DNA of 64,000 bases from an uncultured Muribaculaceae bacterium. Its GTDB lineage: Bacteria; Bacteroidota; Bacteroidia; Bacteroidales; Muribaculaceae. Numbering within the stretch: position 1 is the first letter of the stretch; every line of letters begins with the position of its first letter. The notes below the pieces were generated by a model. That model was not told the DNA's origin. It searched no databases and saw only the letters and a list, made by a program, of their open reading frames with translations. Location of the stretch: contig CAJUDL010000003.1 in assembly GCA_910585285.1 (NCBI GenBank), positions 1-64,000 on the forward strand, given 5' to 3'. Below, piece after piece: positions 34,063 through 41,545 of the stretch. Position numbers and translations under genes: made by a program.

Positions 34063-35289
34063 TCAAGATTTGATGTATGAATCCTTGAATCCGAGGAAAT
34101 AGAGCACACCGTCTATGCCGATTGTAGAGATGCTCTGCTGTGCCTCCGCCTTCACCTTCGGTTTGGCATGGAAAGCGATACCGAGTCCTGCCTCTGAAAG
34201 CATCGGGAGATCATTCGCACCGTCACCTACCGCAATAGTCTGGGCAATATTGATATTCTCTACTTGGGCAAGCAGACGGAGCAGTTCACGCTTGCGCTGT
34301 CCGTCAACAATATCTCCTACATAATTCCCCGTAAGTTTACCATCTTCTCCAATCTCCAGTTCGTTGGCATATACATAGTCAAAGCCGAAACGCTGTTTGA
34401 GATAGTTACCGAAATATGTGAAACCGCCCGAAAGGATTGCAGTCTTATAGCCCGAGCGCTTCAACACCTCCATCAACCGTTCCACCCCTTCAGTGATAGG
34501 CAGTTTTTCCGCAATATCTTTCATTACCGAAACATCAAGACCCTTAAGGAGTTTGACACGCTGAGTAAAGCTCTCCTTGAAATCGATTTCGCCCCGCATG
34601 GCAGACTCTGTGATGCGTCTCACTTCCTCACCCACTCCGGCTCGATCGGCAAGTTCATCAATCACCTCTGTGCGTATAAGCGTGGAATCCATATCAAAAC
34701 AAATCAGACGTCGGCTCCGGCGATACATCGTATCCTCCTGCATCGAGATATCAAAATTAAGTTCTGACGCAAGATGCATGAAATCACTCTGCATTTTCTC
34801 CTTGTCCTTGATGTTGCCGCGCACGGAAAACTCCACGCAACCCTTTGCCGCCGGCTGCTCGCGCTCATCGAGCGGCATACGTCCTGTAAGACGCGTTATC
34901 GTCTCGATATTAAGTCCCTGCTCCGAAATAATTCCCGAAACAGCCGAGATCTGACGCGCAGTAATCTTGCGTCCCAAGATTGTGACAATATACCGGTTCT
35001 TTCCCTGTCGCGACACCCAGCTGTTGTATTCCTCCTCGCTGATGATGTTGAATGAAACCTTAACATTGAGGTCATTTGTCTTGAAAAGCAATTCCTTCAA
35101 TATTTCCCCGCTGCGTCGGCTATCTGTCTTGAAAAGGATACCTAACGACAACGTGTGATGGATATCCGCCTGACCGATGTCGAGAATATCGGCATCGTGA
35201 CGTGCAAGAATACCGGTGAGTTCGGCTGTTATACCGCTTTTGTCCGGTCCTGATATATTTATAAGAATAAGTTCTCTATTAGTAGACAT
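34063..35289 (-). CDS. serB: phosphoserine phosphatase with N-terminal ACT domains
   Basis: Last step of serine synthesis, O-phosphoserine to serine, in the cytoplasm. Two ACT-type domains occupy about 1-170 (LILINISGPDKSGITAELTG near the start). The HAD phosphatase domain runs about 185-400 with the nucleophile motif DMDSTLIRTEVIDELA, the SGGFTYFG motif II and AVGDGANDLPML. The ACT part suggests allosteric control by an amino acid. At 408 residues it is usual for the two-domain SerB. The Sel1 gene is 13 bases upstream in the same direction. Confidence 0.94.
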   Translation of the reverse strand: MSTNRELILINISGPDKSGITAELTGILARHDADILDIGQADIHHTLSLGILFKTDSRRSGEILKELLFKTNDLNVKVSFNIISEEEYNSWVSRQGKNRYIVTILGRKITARQISAVSGIISEQGLNIETITRLTGRMPLDEREQPAAKGCVEFSVRGNIKDKEKMQSDFMHLASELNFDISMQEDTMYRRSRRLICFDMDSTLIRTEVIDELADRAGVGEEVRRITESAMRGEIDFKESFTQRVKLLKGLDVSVMKDIAEKLPITEGVERLMEVLKRSGYKTAILSGGFTYFGNYLKQRFGFDYVYANELEIGEDGKLTGNYVGDIVDGQRKRELLRLLAQVENINIAQTIAVGDGANDLPMLSEAGLGIAFHAKPKVKAEAQQSISTIGIDGVLYFLGFKDSYIKS

Positions 35290-35302
35290 AGTTTATAGTT
35301 TC

Positions 35303-35950
35303 TTACTTGTGTTTATGTTTGTTTTTATCCGGTGAAAGTCTGACACCTTGCGAAATAAGAGCTTCAGCCTGACTTCTGGAATCTTTATAATCGTGAGCCG
35401 CCGCTTTTGTGAAATATTTCAAAGCTCGTGGAAGATCTTTTGCCACACCTTTTCCGTCTCTGAGCATCACGGCAAACTGATATGCACCTTCATCTTCCCC
35501 CCGCTCTGCGGCACGCCAATAATTCTCGGCGGCAATACGCTGATCTGCAAGAACCCCCTTCCCTTCCGCAAACTGCCGGGCTATATTGACCATGGCTTTT
35601 GCATGACCATTGGAAGCCGCCTTGCGAAACCAATATGCAGACTCTTTATAATTCTGTCGCGTCCCTATTCCATCACGATAAAGAGTGCCTATGGCATATT
35701 GAGCTTCCGTATTCCCCTCTGCCGCAGCCTTGCCATACCATTCCCATGCCTTGCGCAAATCTTTCTCCACTCCGGCTCCGGTCTGATAGCACACTGCCAC
35801 ACACCGCATCCCTTCTCCATCTCCTGCCTCTGCCTCTTTCAGATAAAAGGGGAAATCGGCACCTCTGATTATTTCAACCTTATCTTCCGAATGCATTGCC
35901 GGAACGAATCCAAACAATGTCATCACTAATATTATCAATGATCTCTTCAT
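35303..35950 (-). CDS. Sel1-repeat secreted protein
   Basis: A 215-residue periplasmic or secreted protein with a signal peptide (about 1-21, MKRSLIILVMTLFGFVPAMHS). Four Sel1/TPR-like repeats of 36 residues follow (about 40-185), each like AQYAIGTLYRDGIGTRQNY followed by A..W..KAA. A basic tail DKNKHKHK ends it. Such proteins usually act as protein-binding scaffolds. The partner is unknown. It lies directly upstream of serB. Confidence 0.85.
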   Translation of the reverse strand: MKRSLIILVMTLFGFVPAMHSEDKVEIIRGADFPFYLKEAEAGDGEGMRCVAVCYQTGAGVEKDLRKAWEWYGKAAAEGNTEAQYAIGTLYRDGIGTRQNYKESAYWFRKAASNGHAKAMVNIARQFAEGKGVLADQRIAAENYWRAAERGEDEGAYQFAVMLRDGKGVAKDLPRALKYFTKAAAHDYKDSRSQAEALISQGVRLSPDKNKHKHK

Positions 35951-35993
35951 GTCTCTTCGGTATTGAAGTCTCTTATGACTCCTTTACCTATAA

Positions 35994-36013
35994 CAAAACT
36001 GCATGCAGTTTTG
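35994..36013. other. 20-bp perfect palindrome
   Basis: CAAAACTGCATGCAGTTTTG reads the same on both strands with no loop. It lies upstream of the Sel1-serB genes and downstream of the DUF349 gene. The form suits a dimeric repressor site better than an RNA hairpin. Confidence 0.55.
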
Positions 36014-36031
36014 TCGCATCCGGAGGTAAGA

Positions 36032-36056
36032 AAGGACGCACGAAACGCGCGTCCTT
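36032..36056 (-). terminator. terminator of the DUF349 gene
   Basis: AAGGACGC (36032-36039) pairs with GCGTCCTT (36049-36056); on the minus strand TTTCTT follows, 25 bases after the stop codon. Confidence 0.6.
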
Positions 36057-36080
36057 CCAAGTTTCTGAAATATCTCTTTA

Positions 36081-37931
36081 TCAAGCCTCTGCATCAAGTA
36101 TGGCAATCTTTTCTTCGATTTGAGCCATATCTTCTTTAAGACGCTTGATCTTATTCTCCATCTCCTTGACCATGGAGTTTCCTGCAGAACTCTTCACATT
36201 GAAGAATCCCATATTGTTCTCAATAGTCTTGAGCTCAGCCTTACGAGCCTCATACGCGCGGAGCAACTTATCGCGTTCGCGATCAAGTTTCTGACCGCCT
36301 CCCTTAAGTTCGTTCACACGCTCACGGAAATTGGACATTCTCGCCTTGTTCTCACGTGCCTCGTATGCGCCATAAAGGGCATCACATGCCTCGCGATATT
36401 CAGCATAAACCTTATCTTTAAGTTTGAAGGGCACAAATCCGATTTTCTGCCATTCAGCCTGAAGCTCTTTCACCTGACCGATAACCTCACGGCGATCGCC
36501 ATCAAGCGGCAACTCTTTAAGCTTTGCAATGATTGCACGTTTGGCATCAAGATTTGCATTCTCCTCATCGCGCTTGGCAGAATTGAGTTTCTTACGTTCG
36601 TCAAAGAAATAGTTGCATGCTGTCTGGAAACGTTGCCAGATTGCATCGCTCTGCTTACGAGGCACACTTCCTATCTTCTTCCATTCTGCCTGGAGTTTCA
36701 CAATCTCATTGGCTGCCTTGCGGATATCATCGGTTTCCTTGAGGGCTTCCGCCTTCTCGCAAAGAGCGGTCTTCTTCTCAAGATTAGCGTTAAACTCATC
36801 CTTGGTCTTCTGGAAATACTCCGTCTTGCCTGAGAAGAAGTCATCACAAGCCTTGCGGAATCTGGTATAAAGGGCAGTATTCGCCTTTTTGGAGGCAAAA
36901 CCATATTCCTTCCATTTTTTCTGAAGTTCTATCACCTTATCGGTGGCGGCTGTCCATGCATTGAAGGAATTCAAGGTGGAAAGATCTATTGCCTCTATCT
37001 CCTCACAGAGCTTGGTCTTGGCTTCCTCATTTGCCTGCTCTGTGGCTTTGCGCTGTTCGAAATATTCTTGGTGACGCTTGTTGATCACTGTCGAAGCCTC
37101 CTTGAATTCATCCCAAAGGCTTTCGCGAAGCTCTTTGGCAACCGGACCTATGTTACGCCATTCGTCATGAAGCGACTGCAGAGAACGGAACGCAGCAACA
37201 GGATCGCTTTGTTCTTCAAGTTTTTTAGCTTCCTCTACGAGCGCTTTCTTTGCCTCGAGATTCTTCTTGAAATCAAGGTCGCGGAGTTCTTTGTTCATCT
37301 TTAGATGATCATAGAACTGTTCCACGACAGTCTGGAAATTCTTCCAGATCTCGGTCTCAGCTGTGGCTGGAATATCCTTGATAGCCTTGAAATCCTGCTG
37401 GAGCTGCTGAAACTCCGGGAACTTGACATTCACGTTGTCAATATCTTCGGCAATTGTGCGTATCTGATCAAGAATAGCCTGCTTCTTCTGCAGGTTTTCT
37501 TGACGACGAGTCTCTTCTGCAGCGAGATAGTCAGCACGTTTCTCCTTAAATTCGGTATACATTTTCTTGAACTCGATTTCCTCCTCATCAGGCATGGAAG
37601 AAAAATCCTTCGGATCATTTCCTGCCTCGACAAAAGCATTCACCTCATCCATTGTCTCGCGGCTGCGGATATTGAAAAACGCCTGCTTGATTGCCGTCAC
37701 TTCCTTATGGGCATCCATACGGTTTTCCGCCAAGATTGCCCGCATAGCCTCATTGAGTTCGGCTTTGCTCATATTATGGTAATTCACCGGGGTCTCCTCT
37801 TCCGCCGCGTCTTCGATGCGGTCGGTAGCCTCAGAGATATCTTCAGCCGGAGATGTTTCTACTGCACACGCTTCAGAGGGAGTGGGGTTGACCTGTTCCT
37901 CTGCGGGAACCGTCTTTTCAAGCTCGTTCAT
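36081..37931 (-). CDS. DUF349 repeat protein
   Basis: A 616-residue, highly charged helical cytoplasmic protein with about five DUF349 repeats (about residues 150-560). Each has a tryptophan or aromatic core such as EWKKIGSVPRKQSDAIWQRF or EWQKIGFVPFKLKDKVYAEY. The N-terminal 60 residues are acidic and low-complexity. A coiled coil ends it (NSMVKEMENKIKRLKEDMAQIEE, about 590-612). DUF349 proteins have been linked to stress tolerance and translation-related functions, but the mechanism is unknown. It is driven by one of the best promoters in the window. Confidence 0.85.
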   Translation of the reverse strand: MNELEKTVPAEEQVNPTPSEACAVETSPAEDISEATDRIEDAAEEETPVNYHNMSKAELNEAMRAILAENRMDAHKEVTAIKQAFFNIRSRETMDEVNAFVEAGNDPKDFSSMPDEEEIEFKKMYTEFKEKRADYLAAEETRRQENLQKKQAILDQIRTIAEDIDNVNVKFPEFQQLQQDFKAIKDIPATAETEIWKNFQTVVEQFYDHLKMNKELRDLDFKKNLEAKKALVEEAKKLEEQSDPVAAFRSLQSLHDEWRNIGPVAKELRESLWDEFKEASTVINKRHQEYFEQRKATEQANEEAKTKLCEEIEAIDLSTLNSFNAWTAATDKVIELQKKWKEYGFASKKANTALYTRFRKACDDFFSGKTEYFQKTKDEFNANLEKKTALCEKAEALKETDDIRKAANEIVKLQAEWKKIGSVPRKQSDAIWQRFQTACNYFFDERKKLNSAKRDEENANLDAKRAIIAKLKELPLDGDRREVIGQVKELQAEWQKIGFVPFKLKDKVYAEYREACDALYGAYEARENKARMSNFRERVNELKGGGQKLDRERDKLLRAYEARKAELKTIENNMGFFNVKSSAGNSMVKEMENKIKRLKEDMAQIEEKIAILDAEA

Positions 37932-38028
37932 ATCAATATTGTTATTGTCTTTGCATTACTGCGACCGCTTTACAGCCACAGGCATAATAATATATTCTGC
38001 GCTGTCGTTACCGACAACTCAAAAATCA

Positions 38029-38084
38029 ACGCCAAATATACGGATTTTATTTAACTTGACAAAATTATCCTGTATATTTGGCGT
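38029..38084. promoter_or_regulatory. promoter of the DUF349 gene inside an inverted repeat
   Basis: On the minus strand TTTG (38063-38060), exactly 19 bases, TATATTTG (38040-38033). The -7 box lies in the left arm of an inverted repeat, ACGCCAAATATAC (about 38028-38040) with GTATATTTGGCGT (38072-38084). The right arm therefore carries a + strand TATATTTG. The repeat may also terminate the cyclophilin gene, as T-rich DNA follows on the minus strand. Confidence 0.72.
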
Positions 38085-38115
38085 ATTTTTTCGGAAAATC
38101 TATTTTTTATTTTCT

Positions 38116-38934
38116 CTATTTTTCTACTTTCATGGAGATTATGCGGATATCCTCTTTCGGACGATCTCCACGACCCGTAGCGGAATTCTGGATCTTCTCT
38201 ACAGTGTCCATACCGCTTATCACCTCGCCAAACACAGTGTAAGTGCCGTCAAGATGCGGAGTGCCCCCAATGTTTTTATAATCATTACGGATATTATCGG
38301 GCAGTGGAGCCTCAGGCACAGCCGCCTCTGTCTCCTTGATAAGCTCCATGCGATATGCCTCCTCTGCCTCTTTATTGCCCGAGTTCACTATTTCACGTAT
38401 TTTTGCCTCATTCTTCTTGCAAAGCTCACGGAAATATGCCTGTCGCTTCTCCATGGTCTGGCGATATGCCAAGCCGTCAAGCTGGTGGTCATCAAATTTC
38501 TGACCGGTCACAATATAGAACTGAGAACCGCTGCTTTTGCGTTCGGGGTTCATATTGTCGCCGGTGCGGGCAGCTGCAAGAGCGCCATACTTATGATAAT
38601 GCATAGGATAAAGGATCTCGGCATCTATCTGATATCCGGGACCTCCACTTCCGAGCATCTTTGTAGAATCGGCGTTTACAGATTCCGGATCACCTGTCTG
38701 GACCATAAAATCCTTGATCACGCGATGAAAGAGGACTCCATTGTAATAGCCGTCTTTCACAAGTTTCAAAAAGTTGTCGCGATGTTTTGGCGTATCATCA
38801 TAAAGTTTAATCTTTATATCGCCCAATGAAGTCTTCACATCCACCACCGGACCGGCAGGGAGTTGCGACGGGTTTTGCGCTGTAGCTGTTGCCATAGCCA
38901 TAAACATTATCAATGTGTAAATAATCTTTCTCAT
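38116..38934 (-). CDS. exported cyclophilin-type peptidylprolyl isomerase
   Basis: Proline isomerase, probably periplasmic. The 272-residue form starting at ATG 38934 begins with a signal peptide (MRKIIYTLIMFMAMATATAQ); a further upstream start would bury it. The cyclophilin domain has GVLFHRVIKDFMVQTGDP and GSQFYIVTG, and ends with GTYTVFGEVISGMDTVEKIQ. A charged helical insert of about 60 residues (about 165-225) splits the domain, as in many Bacteroidota cyclophilins. Confidence 0.92.
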   Translation of the reverse strand: MRKIIYTLIMFMAMATATAQNPSQLPAGPVVDVKTSLGDIKIKLYDDTPKHRDNFLKLVKDGYYNGVLFHRVIKDFMVQTGDPESVNADSTKMLGSGGPGYQIDAEILYPMHYHKYGALAAARTGDNMNPERKSSGSQFYIVTGQKFDDHQLDGLAYRQTMEKRQAYFRELCKKNEAKIREIVNSGNKEAEEAYRMELIKETEAAVPEAPLPDNIRNDYKNIGGTPHLDGTYTVFGEVISGMDTVEKIQNSATGRGDRPKEDIRIISMKVEK

Positions 38935-38983
38935 GTTTATATAACAATTTTTCCGACAAAAGTTTAACCGGAAGAGACGCTTG

Positions 38984-39358
38984 TCAGAGCGGACCTTCTG
39001 AATAAATTCTTTTGTAAATGCGGCGGAAATTGTCATCACTCTCCTTTAGTTCCTCCACTCTTTCAGCATAATCCTGCCCCCAGAGAGCCTCAAGAAGAGA
39101 ACCTATGTAGCGGCGATCACGATCCTTTTCTATTGCGCCTTCCACAAGAGGTGCAATCCATTGGTCGAAACGTTCGCGATTCACAGCTGCGAGATAACGC
39201 GCAGTGCTGCAGAGGAATTGACCTGTAGTGTCGGCATGTCGAAGCTTCATCACCATATCCCCCATCTGAAGGGAATCAGACTCGGCATTATCTACGATAT
39301 ATTCATATATGCGCATCCCTTCATCTTCCGGGATATTTATCTTTTCTTCTACACTCAT
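38984..39358 (-). CDS. unknown small acidic protein
   Basis: A 124-residue, helix-rich, acidic cytoplasmic protein, which I do not recognise, from ATG 39358 (MSVEEKINIPEDEGM). The upstream in-frame start at 39388 would reach into the divergent promoter. The composition (HADTTGQFLCSTARYLAAV, RRYIGSLLEALWGQDYAERV) suggests a HEAT- or ankyrin-like small helical fold. It is divergently transcribed from the kinase-like gene. Confidence 0.7.
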   Translation of the reverse strand: MSVEEKINIPEDEGMRIYEYIVDNAESDSLQMGDMVMKLRHADTTGQFLCSTARYLAAVNRERFDQWIAPLVEGAIEKDRDRRYIGSLLEALWGQDYAERVEELKESDDNFRRIYKRIYSEGPL

Positions 39359-39384
39359 AAGATATATTTCCTGTGTTCTATACT

Positions 39385-39415
39385 GCAAAATTACAAATTA
39401 TTTTTGTAATTTTGC
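39385..39415. promoter_or_regulatory. symmetric divergent promoter pair
   Basis: An inverted repeat GCAAAATTACAAA/TTTTGTAATTTTGC (39385-39415) places TAATTTTG on each strand (39407-39414 on +, 39393-39386 on -). The + box ends only 4 bases before the ATG at 39419. Confidence 0.6.
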
Positions 39416-39418
39416 CAT

Positions 39419-40030
39419 ATGAATGATTTTATAATTGTGATTGGACGCCAATATGGTGCAGGAGGAAGGAAACTCGGCAAAAGACTCGCTGAGACGCTGA
39501 ATGTGCCCTATTATGATAAGGAACTGCTGTCGGAAGCTGCCGATGCCCTCGGTTTTTCAAAAGAACTTTTCCTGAAAGCGGATGAGAAAAAGCCCTCAAT
39601 ACTCCGCTCGTTCCTGTCGTTCAACTATGGCTCGCCATCCGCATCATTCAGTTCATACACACTTACCGACGACAATCTTTACCGCGCCCAGAGCGACGTC
39701 ATAAAATCCATATGCGAAAAAGGGTCATGTGTTATTGTTGGCAGAACGGCAGACTATGTGATGCGTGAACATCCCGGCTTGTTGAGCATATTCGTTCATG
39801 CGCCGGAAGAACATCGCGCCAAAGCCATCCTCGAACGCGGCGAAGCGAAATCGATGGAAGAGGCGTTGGAAAAAGCCCGTAAATTTGACCGCTCACGCGA
39901 AAGCTACTACAATTATTTCACCAACCGCCACTGGGGCCGCGCCGACAACTACGATCTGACCTTCAATTCCTCCCGCCTATCTACCGAAGCTCTCCTCCCC
40001 CTCATCCTCTCCGCTCTCCCCAACCCATAG
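39419..40030 (+). CDS. cytidylate kinase-like protein
   Basis: A 203-residue P-loop-type kinase of the cytidylate-kinase-like family. It begins MNDFIIVIGRQYGAGGRKLGKRLAETL, where GRQYGAGG is the modified P-loop. YYDKELLSEAA and VIVGRTADYV are the other family blocks, and DRSRESYYNYFTNRHWGRADNYDL lies near the end. The substrate is unknown for this family. There is almost no room for a leader after the -7 box. The 3' end is C-rich and runs into a CCCCAT spacer. Confidence 0.86.
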   Translation: MNDFIIVIGRQYGAGGRKLGKRLAETLNVPYYDKELLSEAADALGFSKELFLKADEKKPSILRSFLSFNYGSPSASFSSYTLTDDNLYRAQSDVIKSICEKGSCVIVGRTADYVMREHPGLLSIFVHAPEEHRAKAILERGEAKSMEEALEKARKFDRSRESYYNYFTNRHWGRADNYDLTFNSSRLSTEALLPLILSALPNP

Positions 40031-40103
40031 TCCGTCTCCCGTCCCATCCCCATCTACCCCATCCAGCCCCATTCCGCCCTATATCCCCCCATATCCGCCC
40101 CTC
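40031..40103. repeat. second CCCCAT-array spacer, G-run motif on the minus strand
   Basis: Starting at the stop codon, repeated CCCCAT/CCCAT units give at least six G-runs of three to six bases on the minus strand with loops of about five bases. It matches the spacer at 11212-11273 in style. Confidence 0.75.
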
Positions 40104-40167
40104 AATTTCGCAATCGGTTTAAACCTTTCCCTATGTTAATTCCTTTTAATATAAAACAATTTATATT

Positions 40168-41034
40168 ATGAGGAAAATTATATACGCATTGGCATATCTG
40201 ATTGCTTTGGTGGCAGGTATATGCTTATTGGTTTTTAACCATCAGGCTGTTGAAGAATCACAGCCCGTGCTTAAATACGTGATGATGGGTGTTGGTATTG
40301 TCTTCATCATTCCGGGCTTATTCTTCCTTATTGCATCTTTGCGACCTCACCGCGACGCCAACGGGGTGATCGTAAGTCGTCCTTGGTTTTCCACAGGCAC
40401 AGCCATCATATCTCTGGTATGGGGAGTGCTCCTGCTGTGCATGCCTTCCGGACTTCTGGGGAACCTCAATATTTCGCTGGGTGTTTCTCTGATTATTGTT
40501 TCTTTGGCTCAAATCGTATGGATAGTGAAAGGAAGACGTGTAAACGGAGCTCCGGCATGGCTTTATATCATACCTTTGGCAACCATAGCTGCCGGGGTAT
40601 GGGTCATGCTCCTGAAAACAGATTATCAGGATCCCGGAAAAGAACATACCATTGGCAGTATAATATCCGGAGCTGCATTCATTCTCTGGGGAATCAATGG
40701 GTTCCTGAGTCTGCCGCGTCGTAAGAAAACAGCAGCCGACATCGAAAAAGAGGCGCGTCGCCTCGCCAAGGAACAGGAACGCGCTGCCAAAGAAGAGGCA
40801 AAAGAGGCGAAGGCAAGACTCGCCCAGGCAAAAGCCAATACAGAAGCCGCGCGCCAGAGCGAAGAAGCAGCCCGCAAAGCTGCAGAAGAGGCTCAACAAA
40901 AATTAAAAACCGAAAATAACGAAGAGCCAAAACAAGAAAACAAATCTGAATCAGACTTATCTCCTGCTGTTTCCGATAATAACCCTTCAGCTGAAAAAAC
41001 GGAGGATTCAGATACGATTCAGAAAAAGATTTAG
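40168..41034 (+). CDS. DUF308 (HdeD-like) membrane protein with coiled-coil tail
   Basis: A 288-residue inner-membrane protein. The first 185 residues hold about six membrane helices in the DUF308/HdeD pattern (IIYALAYLIALVAGICLLVF, GVGIVFIIPGLFFLIAS, GSIISGAAFILWGINGFL). A cytoplasmic tail (about 190-255) is an Ala/Glu/Lys/Arg coiled coil and the last 35 residues are acidic and disordered. HdeD-type proteins are linked to acid stress, but the function here is unknown. Confidence 0.82.
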   Translation: MRKIIYALAYLIALVAGICLLVFNHQAVEESQPVLKYVMMGVGIVFIIPGLFFLIASLRPHRDANGVIVSRPWFSTGTAIISLVWGVLLLCMPSGLLGNLNISLGVSLIIVSLAQIVWIVKGRRVNGAPAWLYIIPLATIAAGVWVMLLKTDYQDPGKEHTIGSIISGAAFILWGINGFLSLPRRKKTAADIEKEARRLAKEQERAAKEEAKEAKARLAQAKANTEAARQSEEAARKAAEEAQQKLKTENNEEPKQENKSESDLSPAVSDNNPSAEKTEDSDTIQKKI

Positions 41035-41087
41035 CGGATATTTTTAGATACCGGTTAAAATAAGAGTCGCAAGGCTCCGTTATAAGA

Positions 41088-41466
41088 TAAGACAGAAATG
41101 TGGTCTGTCGCCGGGCATCTGTTCATCGGATGTCAGGAGGAAAGTCCGGGCAACACAGAGCATCGCGCTTCCTAACGGAAAGCCGGCGGCGACGTCGGGG
41201 CGATATGTGACAGAAAATAACCGCCGCGTTTTGCGGTAAGGGTGAAAAGGTGGGGTAAGAGCCCACCGGCTCCGCTGGCGACAGCGGGGGTCCGCACATC
41301 CCGCGAGTTGCAAGGCCAAATATACCGGCAGCTAAGGATTGCTCGTCCATTGCCGGGGGGTAGGCTGCTAAAGCCGTCGGGCAACCGGCGCGCTTAGATA
41401 AATGACAGACACCCGGGCATTCTCGTCCGGGCACATAACCCGGCTTACATCATCTCTGTCTCTTCA
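41088..41466 (+). ncRNA. rnpB: RNase P RNA, bacterial type A
   Basis: Contains the conserved GAGGAAAGTCCGGGC (about 41138-41152) and, near the 3' end, CATAACCCGGCTTA (about 41433-41446), the two halves of the P4 core region. The ends AAGACAG..ATG (41088-41100) and CATCATCTCTGTCTCTT (about 41448-41464) pair as P1. The internal CCGCCGCGTTTTGCGGTAAGGGTGAAAAGGTG matches P12 and following. The catalytic RNA of tRNA 5' processing. Confidence 0.95.
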
Positions 41467-41470
41467 TTAC

Positions 41471-41510
41471 AAAGGAGTCTTCGGCAAAACTACCAAAGAC
41501 TCCTTTTTGT
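41471..41510 (+). terminator. intrinsic terminator of rnpB
   Basis: AAAGGAGTCTT (41471-41481) pairs perfectly with AAGACTCCTTT (41496-41506), ending in a T-run. Confidence 0.85.
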
Positions 41511-41545
41511 TATATCGATATATTGCTTTTGAGTTGTTTACGAAC

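Noticed and set aside
41402..41545. In-frame extension of the yihY gene back to 41402
   Set aside because: It lies within the RNase P RNA and across its terminator; the ATG at 41546 gives a normal family N-terminus.
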